In this document: positions 1 to 7,114 of the stretch, one piece after another
Layout of the letters: each line of letters begins with the position of its first letter
Numbering within the stretch: position 1 is the stretch's first letter
Assembly (NCBI GenBank): GCA_023429845.1
Contig: JAEZCY010000210.1
Coordinates: forward strand, 1-11,900
Direction: 5' to 3'
Origin: Acidobacteriota bacterium
GTDB taxonomy: Bacteria; Acidobacteriota; Vicinamibacteria; Vicinamibacterales; Vicinamibacteraceae
DNA: 11,900 nt
Notes under the pieces: generated by a model
What the model was told of the DNA's origin: nothing
Seen by the model: only the letters and a program-made list of their open reading frames with translations
Databases searched by the model: none
Translations under genes and position numbers: made by a program

Positions 1-2004
1 CGCTGCGCGCCCGCCACCCCCCAACCGGTTGGCGGCCGGCGCAGCGGACGGCGACGTCGCCGACGTCTCGAGCTTCTGCCACAAGCTGCCTGCGCGCATC
101 TCCACCTTGGACCCGACGCCGCTGCGGTTGCTGACCTGGGCGGTCAGGCGGACGTGGAACCCGCGCGACACGCCCTCGGCGAGGTGCAGCGCGAGCGCGC
201 CGCCGCGTAGTGTGAGCACGTCCATGGTTCCCGACAGATCGGCGTCCAACAGGACGAGAGCACCGGCCGTCTGGGTGTCGCCTGCACCGGGCGAAGCGCC
301 GCCGGCGCTCGTGACACCGACGCGCTGCGTGACGTCCTCGAACGCGCCGGCTCCCGATTGACGGACGACGCGCAGGCCGTCGGGCAGCAGCGCGACGACG
401 TCGAGCAGGCCGTCGTTGTCGGCATCGGCCATCTGCATGGCGGCCGCGCCGACGGGCAGCGCGACGAGCGGACGGACGGTGAAGCGGTTGTTTGACGTGC
501 CAGTCGCGAGCACGCTGGCGCCGTCCTTGGCGCTGACCGCGACGTCCGGATAGCCATCCTTGTTCGCGTCGCCGACCGCGATCGCCGCGGCGGCCGGCAT
601 CGCATCGAGTCCGACGCTGTCGGTTGCGTCGCGGAACGTTCCGTCGCGCATGTTGCGCCACAAGCGCACGCGGCCATCGGCGCCGAGCACGAGCAGATCG
701 ATGTCGCGACGCAGATCGACGTCGGTCGGCACGAGTGTGCGCGCGACGAGGGGAGCCTGAGCGGGAAGCGTGGTGGCCGTGACGTCGGTGAACGCGCCGT
801 TGCCATTGTTGCGCCAGACCGCGAGCGGGGCGGCATGACCTTCGCGCGTGGCGCCGCCGAGCAGCAGGTCGAGGTCGCCGTCGTGGTCGATGTCCGCGAG
901 CGCCACGGTTCGTACGTCCAGCGCTGTGGAGATGCCCGCGGCCCTGGTGACGTCTTCGAAGGCGACGACTCCTGACGTCGCCGCGGCCGCCTGCTTCCAC
1001 AGCGCGACGCCACCGCGCCCGTGAATCAGGAGGTCGGGCCTGCCGTCGTTGTCGACGTCGGCAATCGCCACGCCCCGCGGCGCGAGTCCCGCAGGCAGCG
1101 GCCATGACCGCGTGACGCCCTCATCCCGCAGTGCCGCGGCGCCGCTGGCTGACGACAGCCGGACGGCCGTGTCGGTGATCAGCACCAGATCGGAGTGGCC
1201 ATCGCGGTCGACGTCAGCCGCGTTCAGTGCCAGCACCGGCGTGTCCCGTGCGGCAGACGCTGCCGTCGCGTTCGACAGACGGTATCTGAGCTCCGGCGCC
1301 TGCACAGGCGCCAGGTCGGCCTCGGCACCGGTCGGGAGAATGGCCTCCGCGTAGCGGCCCTGTTCGAGGTACGTGTTGGAGTACGTCGTGCCGTAGCCGG
1401 TCTCGCGAAGCGCCTGGAACCGCTGCATCGTGGCGGCGCCCTCGTCGCGCTGGCCGGCGCGCGTCTGCGCCACGGCGAGGTTGTAGAGCGCCGAGACGTT
1501 GTACGGCTCGAGCCGGACCGCTGCCGCGAACATCTGCACCGCCTCGGTGTAGGCACGCTGCTGCAGGAGCAGCTGGCCGACGTTCACGAGCGAGGCGACG
1601 TCGTCCGGATCGGCCTGCAGCACGCGCCGGAACGCGGCGAGTGCGTCCGCTTCGCGGTTCTCGCTGCGCGCGATGAGGCCCAGCACGAAGTGCGCGTGCG
1701 GCGGTGCAGCCGGCGAGCCGGCCGCAGCCGTCGCGGCGGCGGTCGCGGCGGCCAGGTCGGGCGTGTACAGGTGTGCGAGGGCGAGATTCACCCGGGCCGC
1801 GACGAGCGTCGGGTCAACCGTCAGCGCCGCCTGGAACTGTCCGGCGGCCGCCTCGTAGTTGAACTGTTCGAGGTAGGCCACGCCGAGGTTGTTGGCCTGC
1901 CAGGCCCGCTCACGCACGTCACGCGGTGCGGGGCCGGGTGTCTGTGCGACAAGAACGACGCCGAGTGTGACGACGCCGGCGAGCACTGCGAGATGTTTCG
2001 ACAT
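1..2004 (-). CDS. Secreted TPR / FG-GAP (VCBS) seven-repeat propeller protein with ASPIC/UnbV-type C-terminus, 3' end cut by window
   Basis: The frame is open from an ATG at 2004 to the left edge (668 codons, no stop seen), so the C-terminus is missing. Residues 1-21 form a signal peptide (hydrophobic VLAGVVTLGVVLVA, then Q). Residues about 34-222 are four to five TPR repeats, for example AWQANNLGVAYLEQFNY and ALAAFRRVLQADPDD. Seven Asp-rich FG-GAP/VCBS loops follow: ADVDRDG near 263, ADVDNDG near 313, ADIDHDG near 368, TDVDLRRD near 426, GDANKDG near 477, ADADNDG near 525 and LDADLSG near 587. That number fits a seven-bladed calcium-binding beta-propeller. The fourth loop is degenerate. The visible end (NRSGVGSKVEMRAGSLWQK) matches the start of ASPIC/UnbV domains. 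The protein is probably exported and acts in protein or carbohydrate binding; no enzyme motif is seen. It lies 54 bp downstream of the minus-strand gene ending at 2059, so the two are probably co-transcribed. No strong ribosome site precedes the ATG. Confidence 0.88.
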   Translation of the reverse strand, partial: MSKHLAVLAGVVTLGVVLVAQTPGPAPRDVRERAWQANNLGVAYLEQFNYEAAAGQFQAALTVDPTLVAARVNLALAHLYTPDLAAATAAATAAAGSPAAPPHAHFVLGLIARSENREADALAAFRRVLQADPDDVASLVNVGQLLLQQRAYTEAVQMFAAAVRLEPYNVSALYNLAVAQTRAGQRDEGAATMQRFQALRETGYGTTYSNTYLEQGRYAEAILPTGAEADLAPVQAPELRYRLSNATAASAARDTPVLALNAADVDRDGHSDLVLITDTAVRLSSASGAAALRDEGVTRSWPLPAGLAPRGVAIADVDNDGRPDLLIHGRGGVALWKQAAAATSGVVAFEDVTRAAGISTALDVRTVALADIDHDGDLDLLLGGATREGHAAPLAVWRNNGNGAFTDVTATTLPAQAPLVARTLVPTDVDLRRDIDLLVLGADGRVRLWRNMRDGTFRDATDSVGLDAMPAAAAIAVGDANKDGYPDVAVSAKDGASVLATGTSNNRFTVRPLVALPVGAAAMQMADADNDGLLDVVALLPDGLRVVRQSGAGAFEDVTQRVGVTSAGGASPGAGDTQTAGALVLLDADLSGTMDVLTLRGGALALHLAEGVSRGFHVRLTAQVSNRSGVGSKVEMRAGSLWQKLETSATSPSAAPAANRLGGGGRAA

Positions 2005-2058
2005 GTGGGATCTCGGTTTCGGGCGGCGCGAGCCTGCCGGAGCCTCGGAGGGGCGCCC

Positions 2059-3747
2059 CTACTTTCCGAACGGCACCTTGTTCGTGACGCCCTTCGCTTC
2101 GGTGACGACCAGCGTCTGACCTGCGTTCTGCGGTCCAAGACGATCGACATGCCCGCTCGGCCAGCGGATCTCCACCTGATCGACCTTCGTCGCCGATCCG
2201 AGGCCGAAGGTGAGTGGCAGTTCGCTCTGTGACAGGTAGCTCGAGCCGCTCTTCACCATCGCGACGCGCCTGGCGCCGCCGACGGTCACCCGCACCTGTG
2301 CGCCGATGGCGGAGCGGTTCGACTCGACTCCGACCAGCGAGAGTCGCAATGCCCGTCCGCCGTTCGAGTCGTTGCGCAGCACGCGGGCCGGCCCGTTGTT
2401 GACCGTGATCACCAGGTCCTGATCACCGTCGTTGTCGACGTCGAGGTGCGCGGCCCCGCGCGCCACGGTCGCTTCGGCGAGGGCGGGCACGCGTCGCGCG
2501 ACGTCCTGGAAGCGCGCCTTGCCGGCGTTGCGGAACAGGTGCGCCGGCTGCGCGTAGCCGATCTTCGGCTGCACGCGGGCGATGTCGTCTGCCACATGTC
2601 CGTTGGCCGCGAAGATGTCGAGCAGGCCGTCGTTGTCGGCGTCGAAGAAGAAGCACGCGAAGGTGAGGGTGAGCAGCGAGTCGCGCCCGAGATTGGTGAG
2701 GGGCGCCTGATCGAGGAAGAGGCCGTTGCCTTCGTTGCGATACAGCGACAGCATCTCGTTGCTGAAGTTGCCGATCAGGATGCCGGGCCGGCCCGAGCCG
2801 TCGAAGTCGCCGACGTCCGTGCCCATGCCGGCGCGCGCGACCCCTGCCTCGTTGAACGCCACACCTGCGGCCACACCCTCGTCCACGAAGGTGCCCTTGC
2901 CGGTGTTGCGGTACAGCCGGTTGGGCTGCGTGTCGTTGGCGACGAATATGTCCATCCAGCCGTCGCCGTTGAAGTCGATCAGGCTCACCCCGAGCGCCTT
3001 GCTCGTCGGGTCGTGCAGGCCGGCCCTGCGCGTCACGTCCTCGAACGTGCCCTTGCCGGTGTTGCGGAACAGCCAGGGGGAGTCGCCCTTGTAGATCTCC
3101 GGCGTGCAATACGACTTGTTCTTGCCATCGAGCGAGCAGCGCAGGTCCTTGTCCTGCTGCCACTGCACGTAGTTGGTCACGTAGAGGTCCAGCAGGCCGT
3201 CGTTGTCGTAGTCCAGCCAGGCCGCGCTCGCCGAGAATGCCGCACGGCCCACGCCGCTGCGGGTGCTCACGTCGGTGAACGTGCCCTTTCCCGTGTTGCG
3301 GAACAGCCGGTTGCCACCCACGGCGGTCACGAACAGGTCCACGAACCCGTCGTTGTCGTAATCACCCGCCGCGGCACCCATGCCGTACATCTCGACGGCG
3401 AGCCCCGCAGCACGGGTGACGTCCACGTACGTGCCGCCCGCGTTCCGGTACAGCGCCGGCAGGGCGCGGGCCGGTGGACGGCCCGCCCACGCCTTGCCGT
3501 TGGGGAAGAACAGATCCTGCCGGCCGTCGTTGTCGAAGTCGAGCACGACGACGCCCGGTCCCATCGTCTCGGGCAGGTACTTCTGGCCGAAGGCGCCGCT
3601 GGTGTGACGGAAGGTCACGCCGACCTGACGCGTCACGTCGGTGAATGCGACGGAGGCGGACGTGTCCCGGCCGGATTGGGCGACGGCGACATGGGTGGCG
3701 CCGGCGAGGGCGAGTGTCAGAAGCGGAAGGAGGACGCGCATGCGCAT
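2059..3747 (-). CDS. Secreted CRTAC1-like FG-GAP/VCBS propeller protein with ASPIC/UnbV-like C-terminal domain
   Basis: The protein has 562 residues and ends at TAG (2059-2061). The frame is open up to 3975, but the upstream part is Arg/Pro-rich junk. The start at 3747 gives a clean signal peptide (MRMRVLLPLLTLALAG...AVA-Q, cleavage near 23/24); ATG 3741 is equally possible. Seven Asp loops, at about residues 70, 130, 180, 259, 314, 370 and 436 (DFDNDG, DYDNDG, DYDNDG, DFNGDG, DFDGSG, DADNDG, DVDNDG), suggest a seven-bladed Ca-binding propeller. Blades end in YRN/FRN-x-GxGxF-DV strands. Residues about 465-555 carry the ASPIC/UnbV-type end (NRSAIGAQVRV, SSYLSQSELPLTFGLG, EIRWPSG). A loop after blade 3 has two cysteines ten apart (C204, C214, in the YCTP motif), likely a disulfide in the periplasm. 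CRTAC1-like proteins are common in Acidobacteriota and mostly of unknown role. It is the first gene of the minus-strand unit and a close paralogue of the plus-strand gene at 9655. Confidence 0.93.
   Translation of the reverse strand: MRMRVLLPLLTLALAGATHVAVAQSGRDTSASVAFTDVTRQVGVTFRHTSGAFGQKYLPETMGPGVVVLDFDNDGRQDLFFPNGKAWAGRPPARALPALYRNAGGTYVDVTRAAGLAVEMYGMGAAAGDYDNDGFVDLFVTAVGGNRLFRNTGKGTFTDVSTRSGVGRAAFSASAAWLDYDNDGLLDLYVTNYVQWQQDKDLRCSLDGKNKSYCTPEIYKGDSPWLFRNTGKGTFEDVTRRAGLHDPTSKALGVSLIDFNGDGWMDIFVANDTQPNRLYRNTGKGTFVDEGVAAGVAFNEAGVARAGMGTDVGDFDGSGRPGILIGNFSNEMLSLYRNEGNGLFLDQAPLTNLGRDSLLTLTFACFFFDADNDGLLDIFAANGHVADDIARVQPKIGYAQPAHLFRNAGKARFQDVARRVPALAEATVARGAAHLDVDNDGDQDLVITVNNGPARVLRNDSNGGRALRLSLVGVESNRSAIGAQVRVTVGGARRVAMVKSGSSYLSQSELPLTFGLGSATKVDQVEIRWPSGHVDRLGPQNAGQTLVVTEAKGVTNKVPFGK
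2891..3301 (-). repeat. Three copies of a 21-bp in-gene repeat encoding the propeller motif NTGKGTF
   Basis: The 21 bases at 2891-2911 recur identically at 3047-3067, and with 19 of 21 matches at 3281-3301. All three are in the same coding frame and encode the outer strand (N-T-G-K-G-T-F) of three successive propeller blades. The first two are 156 bp apart and the second and third 234 bp apart, so the copies are whole codons apart. Nucleotide identity at this level in a repeat protein suggests recent blade duplication or conversion, or strong codon constraint. Confidence 0.8.
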
Positions 3748-3984
3748 GAACGAAGGTCGATGACAGAGACCGAACCGCGAGCTTAGCTGCCGGTTCGTGG
3801 GATGACGGTTACGCGAATGTACTATTCCGTGTTGCTCAAATGCACGAGCGCCAGGTCGTGGGACGCGGGCCGGGGCGCTGGCGAATGCACGAAGGCGCCG
3901 GGTACGTGGATGGTACCTGCACGGCGTCTCAGGGCCCGGCCCTGATGTATGCTCGGCGGCATCCGACACTTCCAAGGAGTGCCC
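3748..3984. promoter_or_regulatory. Divergent intergenic region between two secreted-protein genes
   Basis: This 237-bp stretch separates the minus-strand propeller gene (start 3747) from the plus-strand Tat TIM-barrel gene (start 3985), so it must hold promoters for both directions. The least GC-rich piece is about 3805-3845 (around aatgtactattcc), a reasonable place for the leftward promoter, though no good -35/-10 pair is visible. For the rightward gene, TATGCT at 3948-3953 is a possible -10, 31 bases before the GTG, without a recognisable -35. A short inverted repeat, AGGGCC-c-GGCCCT (3931-3943), sits just before it and could be an operator. No conserved small gene was recognised here. 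Confidence 0.4.
3974..3979 (+). promoter_or_regulatory. Shine-Dalgarno AAGGAG that decides a GTG start
   Basis: AAGGAG lies five bases before the GTG at 3985. An in-frame ATG at 3949 would add twelve residues but has no comparable site and would push the twin-arginine motif inward. The GTG at 3985 is therefore the better start. Confidence 0.8.
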
Positions 3985-4857
3985 GTGTCCTCGAAAGCTT
4001 CCCTCTCGCGTCGTTCATGGCTCCAGATGGCAAGCGCGGCCGCCGCGCTGCCCGTGCTGTCGATGGGCCGCGCCGACGCATCGCAGGCGGCGCCGCGCGC
4101 CGCCACGGCGCCGAAGGCGCTGCCGCTCAAGATCGGTGTCGCGTCCTACTCGCTGCGCAAGTTCCCGCGCGACAGGGCCGTCGCGGCGCTCGAGGAACTG
4201 AACGTCGGCTACGTCACCATCAAGGACGTCCACCTTGCCCGCACCGATACGCCGGAGCAGATCCGTGCTGGCGCCCAGCAGTTCCGGGACGCCGGGATCA
4301 CGATCATGGGCGGCGGCACGCTGACCTGGAAGACGGCCGACGAGACCGCCATGCGCAAGGACTTCGAGTACGCGAAAGCGGCCGGCATGCCGCTGGTGGT
4401 CTGTTCGCCGGCGCCGGAGACACTCGATCTCCTCGAGAAGATGGTCAAGGAGTACGACATCAAGGCGGCGATTCACAACCACGGCACCGAGGACCCGTGG
4501 TGGCCGGCATCGTCGGACGTGCTGGCGAAGATCGGCAACCGTGATCCACGCATGGGCGTGTGCCTGGACATCGGCCATGCCATACGCGCCGGCGCCGACG
4601 TGGTTGCCGCGGTGGGCGCCGCCGGTCCGCGGCTGTTCGACCTGCACATCAAGGACCTCACCGACACCACCAATCGTGAGAGCCAGGTCGAGGTCGGTCG
4701 GGGCGTGCTGCCGGTAGTGGGCGTCTTCCGCGAACTGGTGAAGATGCGCTTCGCCGGGCACGTGTCGCTCGAGTACGAGATCAAGGCCGACAACCCGGTG
4801 CCCGGCATGCTCGAGTCGCTCTCGTACATGCGTGGCATCGCGGCGGCGCTCGGGTAA
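3985..4857 (+). CDS. Tat-exported sugar phosphate isomerase/epimerase-like TIM-barrel protein (AP endonuclease 2 / xylose isomerase-like family)
   Basis: The protein has 290 residues, with a GTG start chosen because AAGGAG lies five bases upstream. Residues 1-32 are a twin-arginine signal: S-R-R-S-W-L-Q at 8-14, then a mild hydrophobic stretch (MASAAAALPVLSM). The mature part is a xylose-isomerase-like TIM barrel. Likely metal and substrate residues are H164/H166 (IHNHG), D195 (CLDIGH), H221 (DLHIKD) and E263/E265 (SLEYE), the usual H/D/H/E order of this family. Such proteins isomerise or epimerise sugars and cyclitols, or act on 3-keto-sugars; the substrate cannot be read from sequence. Tat export implies that it folds with its metal before transport and works in the periplasm or anchored there. 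A 20-bp palindrome begins ten bases after the stop. The next recognisable gene, 384 bp on, is another barrel of the same superfamily, which suggests a shared pathway. Confidence 0.92.
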   Translation: MSSKASLSRRSWLQMASAAAALPVLSMGRADASQAAPRAATAPKALPLKIGVASYSLRKFPRDRAVAALEELNVGYVTIKDVHLARTDTPEQIRAGAQQFRDAGITIMGGGTLTWKTADETAMRKDFEYAKAAGMPLVVCSPAPETLDLLEKMVKEYDIKAAIHNHGTEDPWWPASSDVLAKIGNRDPRMGVCLDIGHAIRAGADVVAAVGAAGPRLFDLHIKDLTDTTNRESQVEVGRGVLPVVGVFRELVKMRFAGHVSLEYEIKADNPVPGMLESLSYMRGIAAALG

Positions 4858-4867
4858 TCCTCGCGTC

Positions 4868-4887
4868 CCGTATCCCGCGGGATACGG
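4868..4887. terminator. Perfect 20-bp palindrome just after the Tat TIM-barrel gene
   Basis: The sequence is CCGTATCCCG followed by its exact reverse complement, starting ten bases after the TAA at 4855-4857. As RNA it can fold into an eight-pair stem with a four-base loop, but no T-run follows. It could be a weak or Rho-assisted terminator, or a dimeric protein binding site; placement favours the terminator. Confidence 0.45.
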
Positions 4888-5233
4888 ATGTACAACGTGC
4901 GCCGGCTGCGATTGGTCCTCGTCGCGTTCGCCGTCCTGACGGTCACGGCATGGACGACGATGCCCAGGCCGCCACCACCGCACTCGACCTGCTCGCGCAG
5001 GGACGCGTGCTCCCGGCGTCGGCGCCGGAGCCGATCCCGGCCTCCGACGCCGATGGCCGCGCCCCCGCAGCTGCAGCGTGTGACGAATCGGCACGCTGCC
5101 GGCAGGCGTGTCCGAACTGCGCGTCACGGTCCAGCGACGCGCGCGGATCGGACAGGCGGACGGCGCCAATCCGCATCGTCCGATGGCCGTCCACGGCGCG
5201 GGTCGTCGAGCTCCGCGCCCGATTGCGGTCTAA
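4888..5233 (+). pseudogene. Possible frame-broken remnant of a small secreted protein
   Basis: The 384-bp gap (4858-5241) holds no intact gene I recognise, but protein-like text is spread over three frames with high third-position GC. From ATG 4888, frame 1 gives a good signal peptide (MYNVRRLRLVLVAFAVLTVTA), after which the frame turns Arg/Pro-rich. From about 4950 another frame reads DDDAQAATTALDLLAQGRVL and continues as an Ala/Pro linker to about 5085. From about 5095 the third frame reads GTLPAGVSELRVTVQRRAR and ends at TAA 5231-5233. Together these look like one secreted protein of about 110 residues broken by two frameshifts. Chance in GC-rich DNA is the alternative. The frame from 4888 also runs on into the next gene, but only the part from 5242 fits that family. 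Confidence 0.35.
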
Positions 5234-5241
5234 TAGGCACC

Positions 5242-6078
5242 GTGACTGCACACCCTTTGACCGATCGTCTTGCCGTCTGCAGCTGGTCGCTGCAGCCATC
5301 CAGTCCGCAGGAACTCATCGCCGCCGTGCAGGCCACAGGCCTGCGGCGCGTCCAGCTCGACCTGGATCCGTTGCGGGAGTCGCCCGAGACGTGGGGCGTC
5401 ACGCCCGACCTGCTCCGGGACGCCGGCATCGAAGTGGTGTCGGGCATGTTCCGCACGGTTGGCGAGGACTACACCACGATGGAGACCATCCGGCTTACGG
5501 GTGGCATCGCGCCCGACGCGACGTGGGAACAGAACCGCGCCAACATCCGCGCGACCGTGCCCATCGCGAAGGGACTCGGCATGCGGATCGTCACGTTCCA
5601 CGCCGGCTTCCTCCCGCACGACGAGAGCGATCCGGCCTACGCGTCACTCGCCGGACGACTCCGCGAGGTCGCCGACGCGTTCGCGGCCGAGGGCATCAAG
5701 GTGGGCCTCGAGACAGGGCAGGAGACGGCCGAGGCGCTGGCGGCGCTGCTCAAGTCGTTGAACCACCCAGGGCTGACCGTCAACTTCGATCCGGCCAACA
5801 TGATTCTCTACGACAAGGGCGATCCCATCGAGGCGGTGCGGACGCTCGGGCCGTGGATCGGCGCCGTGCACGTGAAGGACGGCATCCGCACGAAGGTCCC
5901 CGGTGAGTGGGGCGAGGAGGTGGTCGTCGGCGCCGGGCAGGTGGACTGGCCGGCGTTCTTCGCCGCCCTCGACCAGGTCGGCTTCACCGGCGACCTGTGC
6001 ATCGAGCGCGAAGCCGGGACGACCCGCGTCGCCGACATCAACGCCGCCCGCGTGCTCGTCGAGGGAGTCCGGGCATGA
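5242..6078 (+). CDS. Cytoplasmic sugar phosphate isomerase/epimerase-like TIM-barrel protein
   Basis: The protein has 278 residues from a GTG start at 5242. The frame stays open upstream to 4888, but that stretch is not part of the family, and MTAHPLTDRLAVCSWSLQP is a normal start (first barrel strand plus the CSWSL motif). Only a weak AGG precedes the GTG. Likely metal or active-site residues are H120 (TFHAGF), E157 (GLETG), D183 (NFDPAN), H210 (VHVKD) and E255 (CIERE), the pattern of xylose-isomerase-like TIM barrels acting on sugars, inososes or keto-sugars. There is no signal peptide, unlike the barrel at 3985. The stop (TGA 6076-6078) overlaps the ATG of the oxidoreductase gene at 6075 in ATGA, so the two are translationally coupled and probably catalyse successive steps. 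The exact substrate is unknown. Confidence 0.93.
   Translation: MTAHPLTDRLAVCSWSLQPSSPQELIAAVQATGLRRVQLDLDPLRESPETWGVTPDLLRDAGIEVVSGMFRTVGEDYTTMETIRLTGGIAPDATWEQNRANIRATVPIAKGLGMRIVTFHAGFLPHDESDPAYASLAGRLREVADAFAAEGIKVGLETGQETAEALAALLKSLNHPGLTVNFDPANMILYDKGDPIEAVRTLGPWIGAVHVKDGIRTKVPGEWGEEVVVGAGQVDWPAFFAALDQVGFTGDLCIEREAGTTRVADINAARVLVEGVRA
6063..6067 (+). promoter_or_regulatory. Shine-Dalgarno GGGAG inside the end of the TIM-barrel gene
   Basis: GGGAG lies seven bases before the ATG at 6075 and inside the last codons of the upstream gene. It supports the ATG at 6075, in the ATGA overlap, over the in-frame ATG at 6087. Confidence 0.65.
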
Positions 6079-7109
6079 GCACGCCGATGGATCGGCCCGT
6101 CAACGTCGGCGTCGTCGGCCTCGGCTTCATGGGCCTCACGCATATCAACGCCTACCGCCACGTGCCCGATGCCCGCATCGTCGCCGTGTGCGATGCAGTC
6201 CGACAGCCGGTCAACGGCGTGCTCGCGGGCGTGGCGGGCAACGTCGCCGGATCGGACACCGTCGACCTCGGCACCGACGTGCGCGCCTACCAGAAACTGG
6301 AGGATCTGCTCGCAGACGACGAGGTGGACCTCGTGGACCTCTGCGTGCCGACGCCGCTGCACGTCTCACAGAGCCTCGCCGCCCTGGCGGCCGGCAAGCA
6401 CGTGATCTGCGAGAAGCCGCTGGCACGCACGTCGGCCCTGTCGCGGGAGATCGTCGACGCGGCGGCCTCGGCCTCGACGTTCTTCATGCCGGCGATGTGC
6501 ATGCGCTTCTGGCCGGGCTGGTCCTGGTTGAAGGAACTCCGCGACGCGGGCACGTACGGCGAGCTCCTGACGGCCCGCTTCCGGCGCGTGGCATCGCCTC
6601 CGGGGTGGAGCCGCGACAGCTACTTCAAGGGAGGCGACTCGGGCGGCGCGCTGTTCGACCTGCACATCCACGACACCGACTTCGTGCAGTTCCTTTTCGG
6701 CCGTCCCACGAGCGTCTTTTCGACCGGCCAGACCAGGTTCAGCGGCGCCATCGATCACGTCGTCACCCAGTACAAGGTGCCGGGTGGCGCGACGGTGTAC
6801 TCCGAGGGCAGCTGGCTGATGGCCAGCGGCTTCAGCATGTCCTACACGGCGATGTTCGAGCGCGCCACGGTGGACTACGACAGCGCGCGCGGGGACGCCG
6901 CGCTCCAGGTGCTCGACGAAGGGCAACCCGCTCGCGTCGTCACCCCGGAAGGCCCCGACGGCTACGTCGGGGAACTGCAGCACCTTGTCGCGGCGATCCG
7001 ATCGGGCACGCCGCCGACCGTAGTGACCGCGGCTGACGGATTGAGTGCCGTGGAGATCTGCGAGGCAGAAGAGCGCTCGATCCTCACGGGTTCGGTCGTC
7101 GAATTCTGA
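6075..7109 (+). CDS. Gfo/Idh/MocA family NAD(P)-dependent oxidoreductase
   Basis: The protein has 344 residues, close to the family norm. The N-terminal Rossmann fold has V-G-V-V-G-L-G-F-M-G at 11-20 (GxGxxG) and an acidic CD at 39-40 at the end of beta-2, favouring NAD(H). The family signature CEKPLA is at 112-117 (catalytic Lys114). The C-terminal half carries GGALFDLHIHDTDF near 190-203, with D195 and H199 as the conserved Asp/His pair. There is no signal peptide, so it is cytoplasmic. Members oxidise or reduce sugars, cyclitols and glycosides, often making 3-keto intermediates. The ATGA overlap with the TIM-barrel gene suggests a two-step conversion, oxidation then isomerisation or elimination; that order is inference. 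The frame is also open upstream to 5907, but this overlaps the barrel gene and is discarded. A strong hairpin begins six bases after the stop. Confidence 0.95.
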   Translation: MSTPMDRPVNVGVVGLGFMGLTHINAYRHVPDARIVAVCDAVRQPVNGVLAGVAGNVAGSDTVDLGTDVRAYQKLEDLLADDEVDLVDLCVPTPLHVSQSLAALAAGKHVICEKPLARTSALSREIVDAAASASTFFMPAMCMRFWPGWSWLKELRDAGTYGELLTARFRRVASPPGWSRDSYFKGGDSGGALFDLHIHDTDFVQFLFGRPTSVFSTGQTRFSGAIDHVVTQYKVPGGATVYSEGSWLMASGFSMSYTAMFERATVDYDSARGDAALQVLDEGQPARVVTPEGPDGYVGELQHLVAAIRSGTPPTVVTAADGLSAVEICEAEERSILTGSVVEF

Positions 7110-7114
7110 CGCGA

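Noticed and set aside
2049..2060. 12-bp palindrome AGGGGCGCCCCT at the stop of the minus-strand propeller gene
   Set aside because: It is too short and GC-only to call a terminator in DNA of this composition, and the next gene of the unit follows within 54 bp.
1195..2232. 345-codon open frame on the plus strand opposite the TPR-propeller gene
   Set aside because: It is antisense to TPR and FG-GAP sequence that is strongly supported on the minus strand, and it spans the gap between two real genes.
2446..3786. 446-codon open frame on the plus strand opposite the minus-strand propeller gene
   Set aside because: It is a mirror of the Asp-loop repeats on the other strand (runs of V, E and H) with no recognisable motif.
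4015..5169. 384-codon open frame on the minus strand opposite the Tat TIM-barrel gene
   Set aside because: It is composition-driven antisense without motifs, and it runs across the palindrome and the gap.
4888..5241. N-terminal extension of the second TIM barrel, which would give a 396-residue exported protein
   Set aside because: The frame is open and starts like a signal peptide, but the 118 extra residues soon become Arg/Pro/Ser-rich and family members begin at the first barrel strand. It is more likely a broken separate gene.
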